Source of the DNA: Parvularcula sp964556115
GTDB taxonomy: Bacteria > Pseudomonadota > Alphaproteobacteria > Caulobacterales > Parvularculaceae
NCBI GenBank assembly: GCA_964556115.1
Contig: CAZKVC010000011.1
Span: 1 to 64,000, forward strand
Direction of reading: 5' to 3'
Length of the DNA: 64,000 nucleotides
Shown here: positions 17,219 to 24,596 of the stretch, piece after piece
Layout: each line of letters begins with the position of its first letter
Position numbering within the stretch: position 1 is the first letter of the stretch
Translations under genes and position numbers: made by a program
The notes under the pieces: generated by a model
What the model saw: the letters and a program-made list of their open reading frames with translations, nothing else
Databases searched by the model: none
What the model was told of the DNA's origin: nothing

Positions 17219-18622
17219 TCAGCCGAGCTTGCGGAGGCGGCTGACGAAAAAGCCGTCCATGCCGCCCTTGTCGGCCAGCCGGTGAGGCAAACAGCGCAGA
17301 TCGCCGTCCTTGTTCACCACCGGCAGGCTATCGACCTCGTCAGGCGTGATGGGCATCCGCTCGATGTCGTCGCGCCGTTCGAGAAGCTTGGCGATCTGCT
17401 CTTCGCCCTCCTCGGGCAGGAGTGAGCAGACCGCGTAGACCAGCACTCCGCCGCTGCGCGTCATGCTGATGGCGGCATCGAGCATCTTCGCCTGCAGACG
17501 CACCAGATCCGGCACCTGGGTTTCCCGGGAGGTCCAGAGGAGATCGGGATTGCGGCGGATGGTACCCGTCGCCGAGCAGGGCGCATCGAGGAGGATGCGG
17601 TCGGCAAGCATCCCCGGCTGCCATTCGAGAATATCGGCTTCGATCACTTCGCTTTCGAGACCGACGCGCGCGAAGTTCTCCTTCAGCCGTTCGAGCCGCC
17701 AATAGGAATGATCCACCGAAAGCGTCTTCGCCCCCATGCTTGCGATCTGGAGGCTCTTGCCGCCGGGCGCTGCGCAAAGGTCGAAGACCGTCTCGCCGGG
17801 CGTGGGCGCCAGGACTTCGGCGGGCAGGCTGGCCGCCAGATCCTGCGCCCACCAGCGACCGTCCTCAAAGCCGGGAAGTTCGGGCACCCTCGCCGAGGCC
17901 ATGCGTACCGTGCGCGCTCCGATCCTTCGTGCGCCGAGCTCTTCGGGCCACTCGATGCTGTCCTCCGGGTCGCGAAGGGAAAGGTCGAGGGGAGGCTCCC
18001 GGCGATGCGCCGCGGCAATCGCCGCTGCGGTCTTCGCGCCATGAACGCGGGCCAGTTTCCGCCAAAGCCAGCCGGGGGTATCGGCGCGCATCGGCACGGT
18101 CTTGATCTTCTCCGCCCCGGTCTCGGCCAGCCGCCGGGCGATTGCGTTGACCAGCTTCGCGTAAGGGCGGGTCTCTGCCCTCAGCTTGGCAAGTTCGACC
18201 GCCGCCCAGGCGGCCGCATGGTCTTCGGTCCCCATCAGGCAAAGCTGCGCGGCGGTGATCCGCAGGATGTCCTGAAGATGGGTCTGCTTCGGCTTCAGCG
18301 GCTCGCGAAGATAGGTCGCGATGACCTCGTCGAGGGAGCCGCGACGCCGCAGGGTCACCGAAGCCAAAGCCCGTGCGAAACTCCGGTCCGGCCCTTCAAG
18401 GGCGGAAAATGTCCGGCAATCCTCAAGCGCCTGGTCAAGCGTCCGGCCCTTGGTCGTCAGACGGAGAAGGTCGAGCGCGGCGCTTCGCGAAGCGATCCCT
18501 GGCGGAAGAGGCGGGCGCTCCTCTTCGGTCTCGGGCCGCTCGCGCCTGCGCTCCGCGCCTTCGCCGCGTTTACTTCCGCTTAACCTGTCCTTACGGTCGC
18601 GTGTCTGTCGATGAGGCGGCAT
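17219..18622 (-). CDS. rsmB: 16S rRNA m5C967 methyltransferase RsmB
   Basis: 467 residues. An arginine-rich, unstructured start of about 45 residues precedes a NusB-like RNA-binding domain (residues 48-170), then the SAM-dependent m5C methyltransferase domain: FDLCAAPGGKSLQIASMGAK (SAM loop), DAPCSATGTIRRNPD and VYAVCSLLPEEGEEQ, the two catalytic-cysteine motifs. It methylates cytosine in 16S rRNA. The ATG at 18622 lies only 3 bases from the start of the divergent YbjN-type gene, so the long basic N-terminus may be an over-extension. Confidence 0.9.
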   Translation of the reverse strand: MPPHRQTRDRKDRLSGSKRGEGAERRRERPETEEERPPLPPGIASRSAALDLLRLTTKGRTLDQALEDCRTFSALEGPDRSFARALASVTLRRRGSLDEVIATYLREPLKPKQTHLQDILRITAAQLCLMGTEDHAAAWAAVELAKLRAETRPYAKLVNAIARRLAETGAEKIKTVPMRADTPGWLWRKLARVHGAKTAAAIAAAHRREPPLDLSLRDPEDSIEWPEELGARRIGARTVRMASARVPELPGFEDGRWWAQDLAASLPAEVLAPTPGETVFDLCAAPGGKSLQIASMGAKTLSVDHSYWRLERLKENFARVGLESEVIEADILEWQPGMLADRILLDAPCSATGTIRRNPDLLWTSRETQVPDLVRLQAKMLDAAISMTRSGGVLVYAVCSLLPEEGEEQIAKLLERRDDIERMPITPDEVDSLPVVNKDGDLRCLPHRLADKGGMDGFFVSRLRKLG

Positions 18623-18625
18623 GGG

Positions 18626-19351
18626 ATGAAGGTAGTCTTTCTGATATGGACGGCGCTTCTCGCCGGCTGGTCCCCCGCATGGGGACAGACGGCTGCGCTA
18701 GATATTCAGGACAGAATTCGCAACCCGTCCGCGCCGCTGACGAGCCTTCATGCAGAAGCCTTGGTCCCGATTCTTCGCCAGCTCGGCCTCTCCCACGAAG
18801 GGGCGATCCTGCCGGGGGGCGAGAAGATCCTCCGGGTGACAACACCGCACGGCGCCAGGCTGCAGCTTATCCCGATGAGCTGCGATGCCCCGGAGAGGTG
18901 CCGGGCCCTCCACATTCTCAGTCTGCACGAGGCGAACAGCAATCGGCGCCAGACCCAGGCATTCGCCATGCGCTACGCATTCCTCTCGGCAGGAACCGGC
19001 AGCGACGGGACGGCTTTTCTATCACGTTATGAGCTTGCCGATTTCGGCATCCCACGCGGCAACCTCGCAACGAGCCTCCTGACCTTCATCAAGATGATGG
19101 CGCGGTTCGAAGACCTGCTTGGGCGTCCGGCCGAAGCTCTCACCCAAGCGCCCCTTGCCTCGGACCTTTCAGCCTTCGACCTCAACAAGCGCGCCCTCGC
19201 GCAGCATTTGCCGGCAAAGGCGATCGAGGATGCCCTGCCGCTTCACCCGCACGATCAGGGTTTCGAAGCGACCAGCCGGATGGTCGAGACCTTCATCCGC
19301 GCCGAGAAGATCTACCCGGGTCAGATCGTCAACCGCCCAGCCGGACGCTGA
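18626..19351 (+). CDS. Exported YbjN-domain protein
   Basis: 241 residues from the ATG at 18626. A signal peptide (MKVVFLIWTALLAGWSPAWG) suggests export. The centre resembles the YbjN/T3SS-chaperone-like fold: LHAEALVPILRQLGLSHEG, then CRALHILSLHEANSN, the long helix YAFLSAGTGSDGTAFLSRYE and FIKMMARFEDLLGR. YbjN-type proteins are described as putative sensory or chaperone proteins, mostly uncharacterised. It is divergent from rsmB and is the last gene before tRNA-Arg and the mobile element. Confidence 0.72.
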   Translation: MKVVFLIWTALLAGWSPAWGQTAALDIQDRIRNPSAPLTSLHAEALVPILRQLGLSHEGAILPGGEKILRVTTPHGARLQLIPMSCDAPERCRALHILSLHEANSNRRQTQAFAMRYAFLSAGTGSDGTAFLSRYELADFGIPRGNLATSLLTFIKMMARFEDLLGRPAEALTQAPLASDLSAFDLNKRALAQHLPAKAIEDALPLHPHDQGFEATSRMVETFIRAEKIYPGQIVNRPAGR

Positions 19352-19396
19352 GCCCCTTGCCAAGCCCGCCCCGCCCCGCCATACCCAACCGCCAAG

Positions 19397-19473
19397 GCAC
19401 CCATAGCTCAGCTGGATAGAGCGCTGCCCTCCGAAGGCAGAGGTCATAGGTTCGAATCCTATTGGGTGCGCCA
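19397..19473 (+). tRNA. tRNA-Arg (anticodon CCG)
   Basis: A complete 77-nt cloverleaf: acceptor GCACCCA with TGGGTGC, anticodon stem CTGCC/GGCAG with loop CTCCGAA (anticodon CCG), T arm ATAGG-TTCGAAT-CCTAT and an encoded CCA. The 3' 49 bases are repeated at 27903-27951, marking it as the integration target of the mobile element, whose left end restores the tRNA. Confidence 0.97.
19425..19473. repeat. Left attachment repeat (attL core)
   Basis: The last 49 bases of tRNA-Arg (anticodon arm to CCA) match 27903-27951 exactly; identity stops at both flanks (C versus T before, G versus T after). Confidence 0.95.
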
Positions 19474-19800
19474 GCAAAATCAACGACTTAGCGGGTTTTG
19501 GGAATTACGCTCTTAGCGAGGTGGAAGCGTAGTGGAAGCCGTTTGTTGGTATTAAGCGCGGAATGTAGAAGTCATCATCAGCGCGTCACCTCTCATGTCG
19601 ATCGTTCCGATCTCATCACGCGCGGTACCTTTCAGAAGCTGCCAACATGGGCGGGTATTCTAAGGAACAAGCCTGAGAATCCGATCCAACGCTCCGTTGG
19701 CCGTGCCGCTCGGAAGCCAAGCGCTAAGAGCGAGGACGCCAACTGAAGCCCTTCACTTATGCCATCGTTAATGTATGATAAGGCTGGGGCAGGGCATATC
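19474..19800. other. Left-end non-coding arm of the element
   Basis: No convincing gene. It holds the left arm-type repeat (19521-19539) 47 bases from the core. An 82-codon open frame (19498-19746) runs through the repeat; it has no ribosome-binding site and no recognisable fold, so I do not call it. The rest is likely attP arm and promoter sequence for the gene at 19801. Confidence 0.5.
19521..19539 (+). repeat. Integrase arm-type repeat, left
   Basis: GTGGAAGC occurs twice with a GTA spacer; the whole 19-bp unit recurs exactly at 27757-27775 near the other end. Such repeats at both sides of a tyrosine recombinase core are typical arm-binding sites. Confidence 0.75.
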
Positions 19801-20814
19801 ATGACGATCTTCTACGTTTACGAAACTACAAAAATTGACAAGCAATCCAGAAGCGCAGCCGTGCGTTTTGGTGTCGATCATTCGGGTCTCGGACATATTG
19901 CCGGCAGTAAGCCGGTCGACCTGACTTTCAGGGAGATGATGGGTGGTATCCCGATCGTTCTGCGACCCTTCTATCTTATTGCATCAGGGGCTTTCGCAGC
20001 TGTCTCAATCATTCCGTTTGTGTCGACACTGTTTATGGCGATGGTTGGGAGCCTTTTAAAAACGATCACCATGCGGGAGCCGACCGGTGAGGTTTTTCGT
20101 CAAGCCTTCTCAGCTGGGGTCGATGCGTTCGAAGCAAACTTCTATATTGGCAATTCCATACTGTTTCAGGGCGTCATTAAGCGCGCCTACGAAGAGCGCC
20201 CCCGTTCGTCGCAACTAGAAGGACGCGTTACGACAAGCTTGGGCGGCGTGGAGAAAGTTGATCATGGCTTCGACATCGAAGTCGATAGCGAAGGGGCTGT
20301 TTCATACAAGTATCGACAAAATATTCCTGGCCCTACTCTCTGGATACTATGGGGTATTCTCTGCTTCGTTCCCTTCGTACAATTTCTCTTCATCCCACTG
20401 CTTACCTTACAAATCTTCTTCAGTTTGATCAAGATTGTGTCCTTCAAGAAGATCGTACTGACAGATGACGTTATTATGGGAGAAGGGCGTAGGCTAGCAA
20501 TCAAGGACGTCCGTTCGATTTATATCTACAACTGGATCGAAAAACAGGTGTCGGATAGCGACGCGTTTGCTGCAAAAATGAATAGCGGCGTTGTCTACCA
20601 AGCGGGCTCATGGGCTGCCTCGGCTCAGGCTTCGCAGCAGCTCTCGCGCATGATCGGACGGCTTCTTTTCGAGAAACCCTTCTCCGCCATCGCCTACCGA
20701 CTGTGCGTCGATTATGGCCGGAAACGCATCATCCTCGCCCGTGGATTGCGGGAAGACAAAGCGGAGAGTCTTCTAGCCGAAGTCCTTGCAGGTTTGCGGC
20801 AACGTGGCTGGTAA
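19801..20814 (+). CDS. Uncharacterised membrane protein of the element
   Basis: 337 residues from the ATG at 19801 (MTIFYVYETTKID), favoured by a purine-rich GGGGCAGGG upstream; in-frame ATGs at 19759 and 19789 are alternatives. Two hydrophobic zones are seen: around residues 55-90 (IVLRPFYLIASGAFAAVSII) and 180-210 (LWILWGILCFVPFVQFLFI), each long enough for one or two membrane passes. The C-terminal third is soluble with a beta-rich FKKIVLTDDVIMGEGRR section. I do not recognise a family. Codon use is less GC-rich than that of chromosomal neighbours. As cargo at the left end it could be a defence or entry-exclusion protein, but nothing in the sequence proves this. Confidence 0.65.
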   Translation: MTIFYVYETTKIDKQSRSAAVRFGVDHSGLGHIAGSKPVDLTFREMMGGIPIVLRPFYLIASGAFAAVSIIPFVSTLFMAMVGSLLKTITMREPTGEVFRQAFSAGVDAFEANFYIGNSILFQGVIKRAYEERPRSSQLEGRVTTSLGGVEKVDHGFDIEVDSEGAVSYKYRQNIPGPTLWILWGILCFVPFVQFLFIPLLTLQIFFSLIKIVSFKKIVLTDDVIMGEGRRLAIKDVRSIYIYNWIEKQVSDSDAFAAKMNSGVVYQAGSWAASAQASQQLSRMIGRLLFEKPFSAIAYRLCVDYGRKRIILARGLREDKAESLLAEVLAGLRQRGW

Positions 20815-21195
20815 ACGTCTAAGGCGAGCCAGAGTCGTCACTCAGTAAACATTGGGGGCGAGTGTGGATTATGTCGACTTCTCCTTCGGCACCTTCGTGC
20901 GCCTGCGACGGCTACCCTGTTGCGGGACTGCATATCTAACGGGGACCAATTGGAGGCAGGCAAAAAAGTTCGGGGTCGAGGGCACAGGGTGCCGTGCAGC
21001 GGTAGTGGCCACATCCTATCTCTTCTGTCTGCGATCTCAGCTCTGCGTTTTTGCTGAATAATGCTCTTTCAGAGAAGGCCCGCAGAGGAGGAGAAATCGA
21101 GCGGATCTATTTAAGCAGCCTATTGCAGCGAAATTCTCGTGTCGGGCAGCGCAGATAGTGGCCCAGGAACGTCCGGGAGCCTATGCTGCGATAAC
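20815..21195. other. 381-bp gap in the element
   Basis: No supported gene. A short open frame at 20852-21061 lacks a ribosome-binding site and family signature. AT-rich patches near 21040-21120 could carry the promoter of the next gene; no repeat or hairpin of note was seen. Confidence 0.4.
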
Positions 21196-22050
21196 ATGAT
21201 CGACGTCTCGAATCCGCCCATAAATGATCCAGCCTTCCCACCAAACCGCAACCCGTTCCACTACCGATCCGTCCCCCTCGGCTACGCCCTCGATGCGGTA
21301 GGAATGCACCTCTTCCCGGAAGTATGGGACGGCTCTGAACTCGACATGCTTACATGGCGGGGCACCGACGCCATTTCCGACGACGACACTGCCGCTTTCA
21401 TCGAGAGTTACCGTGCCGTCGATGCGGCGCAGAAGGCCTTCGAGGAGGTGCGGGCTTCGCTCTCCAGCGCAAAACCTGCGATGCGAAAGCACCTGCGCGA
21501 GCTGGCGGACCTGAAGCTTGCGCAGCTTAACGAGGCGCAGAAAGCGTTCGAGCCCTACGAACTGATGGAACGAAAGGTGCGCGGAGCGATGCGCCTTGCC
21601 CGTGCTCAGGACGTGCGGGACCGCCTGCTTCGCGCGCTTCGAGAGAATGAGCTGCGCGCCTATACGAGTCGGGGCAGCCTTATTCCAAACGATGAATGGC
21701 GAGACGCGGGACCCGAACGGTTCGACCTTCTGAATTCGCTACTGAAGTTTGAACTGCAACCGGGCGACAGTGCGCTACAGCTTATCCTTCTGGAACGCGA
21801 AGCCGTCGATCAGTTCGCACTGAAACTTACGCCAAGCCTTGAAGCATCCAACCTCAGCCGTACTGAGAAGGCCAAGCACATTTTGCGTGAGATCGCGCAA
21901 GGTCCGTTCATTCCGAAACCTGAGCAGATGGAGCGCGTGAAGGCGGCTGTCCCAGGCATTCGGAAGCGCGAAATCGAAGCAGCAAGAACAGCTACTTTGC
22001 CCGACGAATGGAAGGGCAGGGGACGCCGGAAAACGTCCCAAGACGATTAG
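21196..22050 (+). CDS. Uncharacterised helical protein of the element
   Basis: 284 residues from the ATG at 21196; a GTG at 21139 is an alternative, and neither has a good ribosome-binding site. Mostly helical and charged, with a likely coiled-coil between about residues 70 and 140 (AVDAAQKAFEEVRASL, LKLAQLNEAQKAFEPYE) and a basic tail after PGIRKREIEAARTA. No membrane segment. I do not recognise it. It lies upstream of the AlpA-like regulator in the same direction, in the position where small integrative elements often keep regulators or mobilisation helpers. Confidence 0.65.
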   Translation: MIDVSNPPINDPAFPPNRNPFHYRSVPLGYALDAVGMHLFPEVWDGSELDMLTWRGTDAISDDDTAAFIESYRAVDAAQKAFEEVRASLSSAKPAMRKHLRELADLKLAQLNEAQKAFEPYELMERKVRGAMRLARAQDVRDRLLRALRENELRAYTSRGSLIPNDEWRDAGPERFDLLNSLLKFELQPGDSALQLILLEREAVDQFALKLTPSLEASNLSRTEKAKHILREIAQGPFIPKPEQMERVKAAVPGIRKREIEAARTATLPDEWKGRGRRKTSQDD

Positions 22051-22200
22051 CGCACTGGGACATTTCTTTTTTCGTCTGGCGACGACCTGCTGAAACCCGC
22101 ATAGCGGCTGGCTTCTCGAGCCGCTTCCGAAATAGCCAATTTCTGGGCCGTTTCTTTTAAATGGCCACAAATTTCATTCCGCCCAAGGAACGAGCATCTT

Positions 22201-22225
22201 CTCCTTAGTTCGCAACGCTAAGGAG
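22201..22225 (+). promoter_or_regulatory. Hairpin masking the ribosome-binding site of the AlpA-like gene
   Basis: CTCCTTAG (22201-22208) pairs exactly with CTAAGGAG (22218-22225) around a 9-base loop. The right arm contains the AAGGAG Shine-Dalgarno of the GTG at 22234, 8 bases downstream, so the left arm is an anti-SD. It could limit translation of the regulator, or act as a DNA operator. Confidence 0.65.
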
Positions 22226-22233
22226 CATCCCTC

Positions 22234-22473
22234 GTGGCCTCGTTCACACCGTCCCATTCTGATCACCTCGACTGCCTCATCGATGAGAAGCAGGCGGCTA
22301 CGTTCGTAGGCTATACCGTCCGTTCTCTGCAGAACTGGCGGTATCGCGGCGGCGGGCCACCCTTCATCAAGTTCACAAACCGCACGGTGCGCTATCGCCG
22401 CCGCGATTTGATCGCATGGGCGGAGGCTCGTCTTGTGACGAGTACGGCTGATGCCGACCAGCGCCTTTCCTAA
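22234..22473 (+). CDS. AlpA-like helix-turn-helix regulator/excisionase
   Basis: 79 residues, GTG start with AAGGAG 8 bases upstream. One compact winged HTH of the MerR/AlpA kind: LIDEKQAATFVGYTVRSLQNW, followed by RGGGPPFIKFTNRTVRYRRRDLIAWAEARL in parts, which is the classical beta-wing ending of this family. Such proteins activate integrase or act as recombination directionality factors in tRNA-borne islands. Here it precedes the hairpin array and Rep gene, so control of replication or excision is the natural guess. Translation may be throttled by the SD-masking hairpin. Confidence 0.88.
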   Translation: MASFTPSHSDHLDCLIDEKQAATFVGYTVRSLQNWRYRGGGPPFIKFTNRTVRYRRRDLIAWAEARLVTSTADADQRLS

Positions 22474-22512
22474 TCGGTTTTGCCTCCGCGGGGTTGACCG
22501 CACCTCGGAGGA

Positions 22513-22611
22513 TTTTGGGGCCGCGTGCCTTGAAATGGGGCGGGCGAAAGCCCGCCCCATCACCGGCCGCGAAGCGGCCCCAAAACAAAAGCGGTCTCAG
22601 CGCGAAGCGCT
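22513..22611. repeat. Array of nested hairpins between the regulator and Rep genes
   Basis: An outer 12-bp perfect inverted repeat (22513-22524 with 22574-22585, TTTTGGGGCCGC) encloses an 11-bp perfect stem (22535-22545 with 22550-22560) closed by a GAAA tetraloop. A competing GGCCGC-gaa-GCGGCC hairpin lies at 22565-22579, and AGCGC-gaa-GCGCT at 22599-22611. No T-run follows on either strand. The cluster could be a replication origin, packaging/transfer signal or structured RNA. Confidence 0.7.
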
Positions 22612-22648
22612 CCTAACCCCAGTTCGAACCAGCAAGAAAGGAACTAAA

Positions 22649-22987
22649 ATGTACACGAACCAAATAGCAACCTGTCGGAACAGCGCGTGCGATGCCTTGC
22701 ATGGCAACATCAGTCACGGTCGGGCCTCAATCGACTTCAAGGCGGTTCTAAACCCTTCGGACAGCCCGAACGCACCTGCCTATCGCCTCTACGGTATCTG
22801 CCCCTATTGCCCCTTAGATCACCATATCGGCGACGCTTGGCTAGTCAAAGAAGGCCAGCGGTCCGCGCTTCGTCTGGTCTTCAACAGCCCACTGATCACC
22901 ATCAACGGCACCTTCTATGCCGACCCGAACAGCAATGGCGGCTTCTCCATCACCCCTCGTCGCAAGCGCCGCCGGAAGGCCGCGTGA
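22649..22987 (+). CDS. Small Cys-rich basic protein of the element
   Basis: 112 residues from the ATG at 22649, with AAAGGA 6 bases upstream; the frame is open earlier but runs through the hairpin array. Four cysteines in two pairs (C9, C14 and C51, C54, the latter in CPYC followed by LDHH) suggest one zinc site. The tail TPRRKRRRKAA is strongly basic, so nucleic-acid binding is plausible. It sits 55 bases before the Rep gene in the same direction, as single-strand-binding or accessory proteins often do in rolling-circle elements. No family recognised. Confidence 0.72.
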   Translation: MYTNQIATCRNSACDALHGNISHGRASIDFKAVLNPSDSPNAPAYRLYGICPYCPLDHHIGDAWLVKEGQRSALRLVFNSPLITINGTFYADPNSNGGFSITPRRKRRRKAA

Positions 22988-23042
22988 GTTCCCAAGGAGG
23001 GGGTCCTGTATCACCCCCTCCTAGAAATACAGAGCACAGACA

Positions 23043-24356
23043 ATGATCCTTCTTCATCAGGGCGTCGATAGTTTCGACGTGACGTTTGAGACAAACATTT
23101 CGCGTTCTGTCACTAAACTGCTGGCCGAAACGCAGGGCGTGGCACGGGAGCGCAAAGAACATCAGCTTAGGGACGTTGGAAGCAAGAAATTCTACGTCGA
23201 AGAAACTGGCGGGGCAGGGGGATTCCGCTACCGCCTCGATACTGGGCTATTCGGCGCAACGTGGTTCCTTAAGGAGCCGAACGCTTCCGACCCGTGGGGC
23301 GTGAAGGTGTCGATCAAGTCCCTTCCTCTTGCTGTCAAAGGGCTTGGTAAGTGCCTTCAGGAAGTGGAGGAGTGTCTGCAAGCCCTCGAATGTGCCGCGC
23401 TTGGCCCTCAAGGCAGCTCAATCGCGCGGCTCGACTATGCGCAGGATTTCCTCCTCCTGGGCTTCGAACCCGACGCGACGCGCCTCGTCACGCACTCACG
23501 CATGGGGCGCGCGAGCGACGAAGAGCTACAGGAAGGAGGCGCAGGGCACCTCACCCATGCGCTCCGTATCGGGAAAATGCCCGGTAAGCAGGTCGCGATC
23601 TACGACAAGCGGCGCGACGTGATCGCGAAGCATAAGCGCGAATGGTGGGAAATCTGGAACGCCAACCTCAAAGCCGCAGGGCTGCCCCCTATCACGCAGG
23701 ATGGCACGAAGGGGGCAATCTGGCGGTTCGAGGTGAGGGCCGGGAAGAAGTGCCTGAAAGGTGCGGGCGCGCGCACCTTGGCAGAGCTGCGCGACAAGGG
23801 GCTGTCGGTTCTATCCGAGGTCGCAGCGACGATCCGCTACGCCGAACCGACCACGGACCAAAACCGCGCAAGGTGGCCCGATGCACCAATCTGGCAGGCT
23901 GTTCGTACCAATCTAAAGAGCGCGACCCTATTCGGCCCCCTAGTAACCCCTAGGGGCAACGTAGGGGGTCCCAAAGGGGCTGTTGGGGGTCTTCTTAGGG
24001 GTCCCAGGGGGGCGATTGAGGAGGGAGGTGAGGGGCATTCAAGGGGTTTCCGTGGGGAGTATTATGGGGGCGACCATGAGCTCGTGCGCATAAGCTGCCT
24101 AGGAAGCCATTCGCAGGCTCCTAGGCTCGAAGCTAGGATCAAGGAGCTGAAGCTCGCACAGCAGAAGGAGTACCTGCGCAAGCAGCTGATCGGCTGCAGC
24201 GCTTCGCTCGCCTATCTAGAAGGCTACGAAGAAGAGAAGCCGAGCCGTGCTGCGGAATATGTTACCGATGGCATCTTGGACGAGATCGATGCCGATCCCG
24301 CGCGGTTTTCAGAAAAGGTTCGCACGGCCAAAGCGCGGTACGCAGATATTAAGTAA
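23043..24356 (+). CDS. Rolling-circle replication initiator/relaxase, Rep_trans-like
   Basis: 437 residues. The N-terminal 300 follow the Rep_trans pattern known from plasmid initiators and the ICEBs1 relaxase: SSIARLDYAQDFLL (D131, D135), a QVAIYDKRRDVI strand with Y187, and WRFEVRAGKKCL around residue 228. These proteins nick one strand at an origin to start rolling-circle replication or transfer. Residues about 300-343 form a Gly/Arg/Pro-rich insert coded by a G-run tract, after which a charged helical tail resumes. No Shine-Dalgarno is obvious; a GAGCACAGACA stretch precedes the ATG. Family assignment is by motif pattern only. Confidence 0.7.
   Translation: MILLHQGVDSFDVTFETNISRSVTKLLAETQGVARERKEHQLRDVGSKKFYVEETGGAGGFRYRLDTGLFGATWFLKEPNASDPWGVKVSIKSLPLAVKGLGKCLQEVEECLQALECAALGPQGSSIARLDYAQDFLLLGFEPDATRLVTHSRMGRASDEELQEGGAGHLTHALRIGKMPGKQVAIYDKRRDVIAKHKREWWEIWNANLKAAGLPPITQDGTKGAIWRFEVRAGKKCLKGAGARTLAELRDKGLSVLSEVAATIRYAEPTTDQNRARWPDAPIWQAVRTNLKSATLFGPLVTPRGNVGGPKGAVGGLLRGPRGAIEEGGEGHSRGFRGEYYGGDHELVRISCLGSHSQAPRLEARIKELKLAQQKEYLRKQLIGCSASLAYLEGYEEEKPSRAAEYVTDGILDEIDADPARFSEKVRTAKARYADIK
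23936..24070 (+). repeat. G-run tract with palindrome inside the Rep gene
   Basis: CCCCCTA (23936-23942) can pair with TAGGGGG (23962-23968), enclosing the 10-bp palindrome CCCCTAGGGG (23947-23956). Ten runs of four or more G follow within about 120 bases on the + strand, including two AGGGG(G)TCCC copies. The reading frame stays open. It is a candidate replication origin or G-quadruplex region embedded in rep. Confidence 0.7.
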
Positions 24357-24596
24357 CCAGCTGCATCATAAAGGTTCACTGGAACGGGCTAAAGCGAGAG
24401 CGTTCGTGGCGGCAGACCGCCCGGGTATTCTCCCTAGAGGGGTTGGCTGCCAGATACGATAGGGCCGGACGATGGGTTTCACCCAGCTTCTCCCGTTGCC
24501 CTTCAAGACGTTTCGAGGCTCGTCCGGGGGGAAAATGTAGAGTGGACGACAGTCGCGAACGGTTGCTCAATAACCTGACGCTTCGGAGGGGCTTGA

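Noticed and set aside
19498..19746. 82-codon gene after tRNA-Arg
   Set aside because: It spans integrase arm repeats, lacks a ribosome-binding site and shows no fold.
22513..22611. Retron-type non-coding RNA
   Set aside because: No reverse transcriptase gene lies in the element; hairpins alone are not enough.
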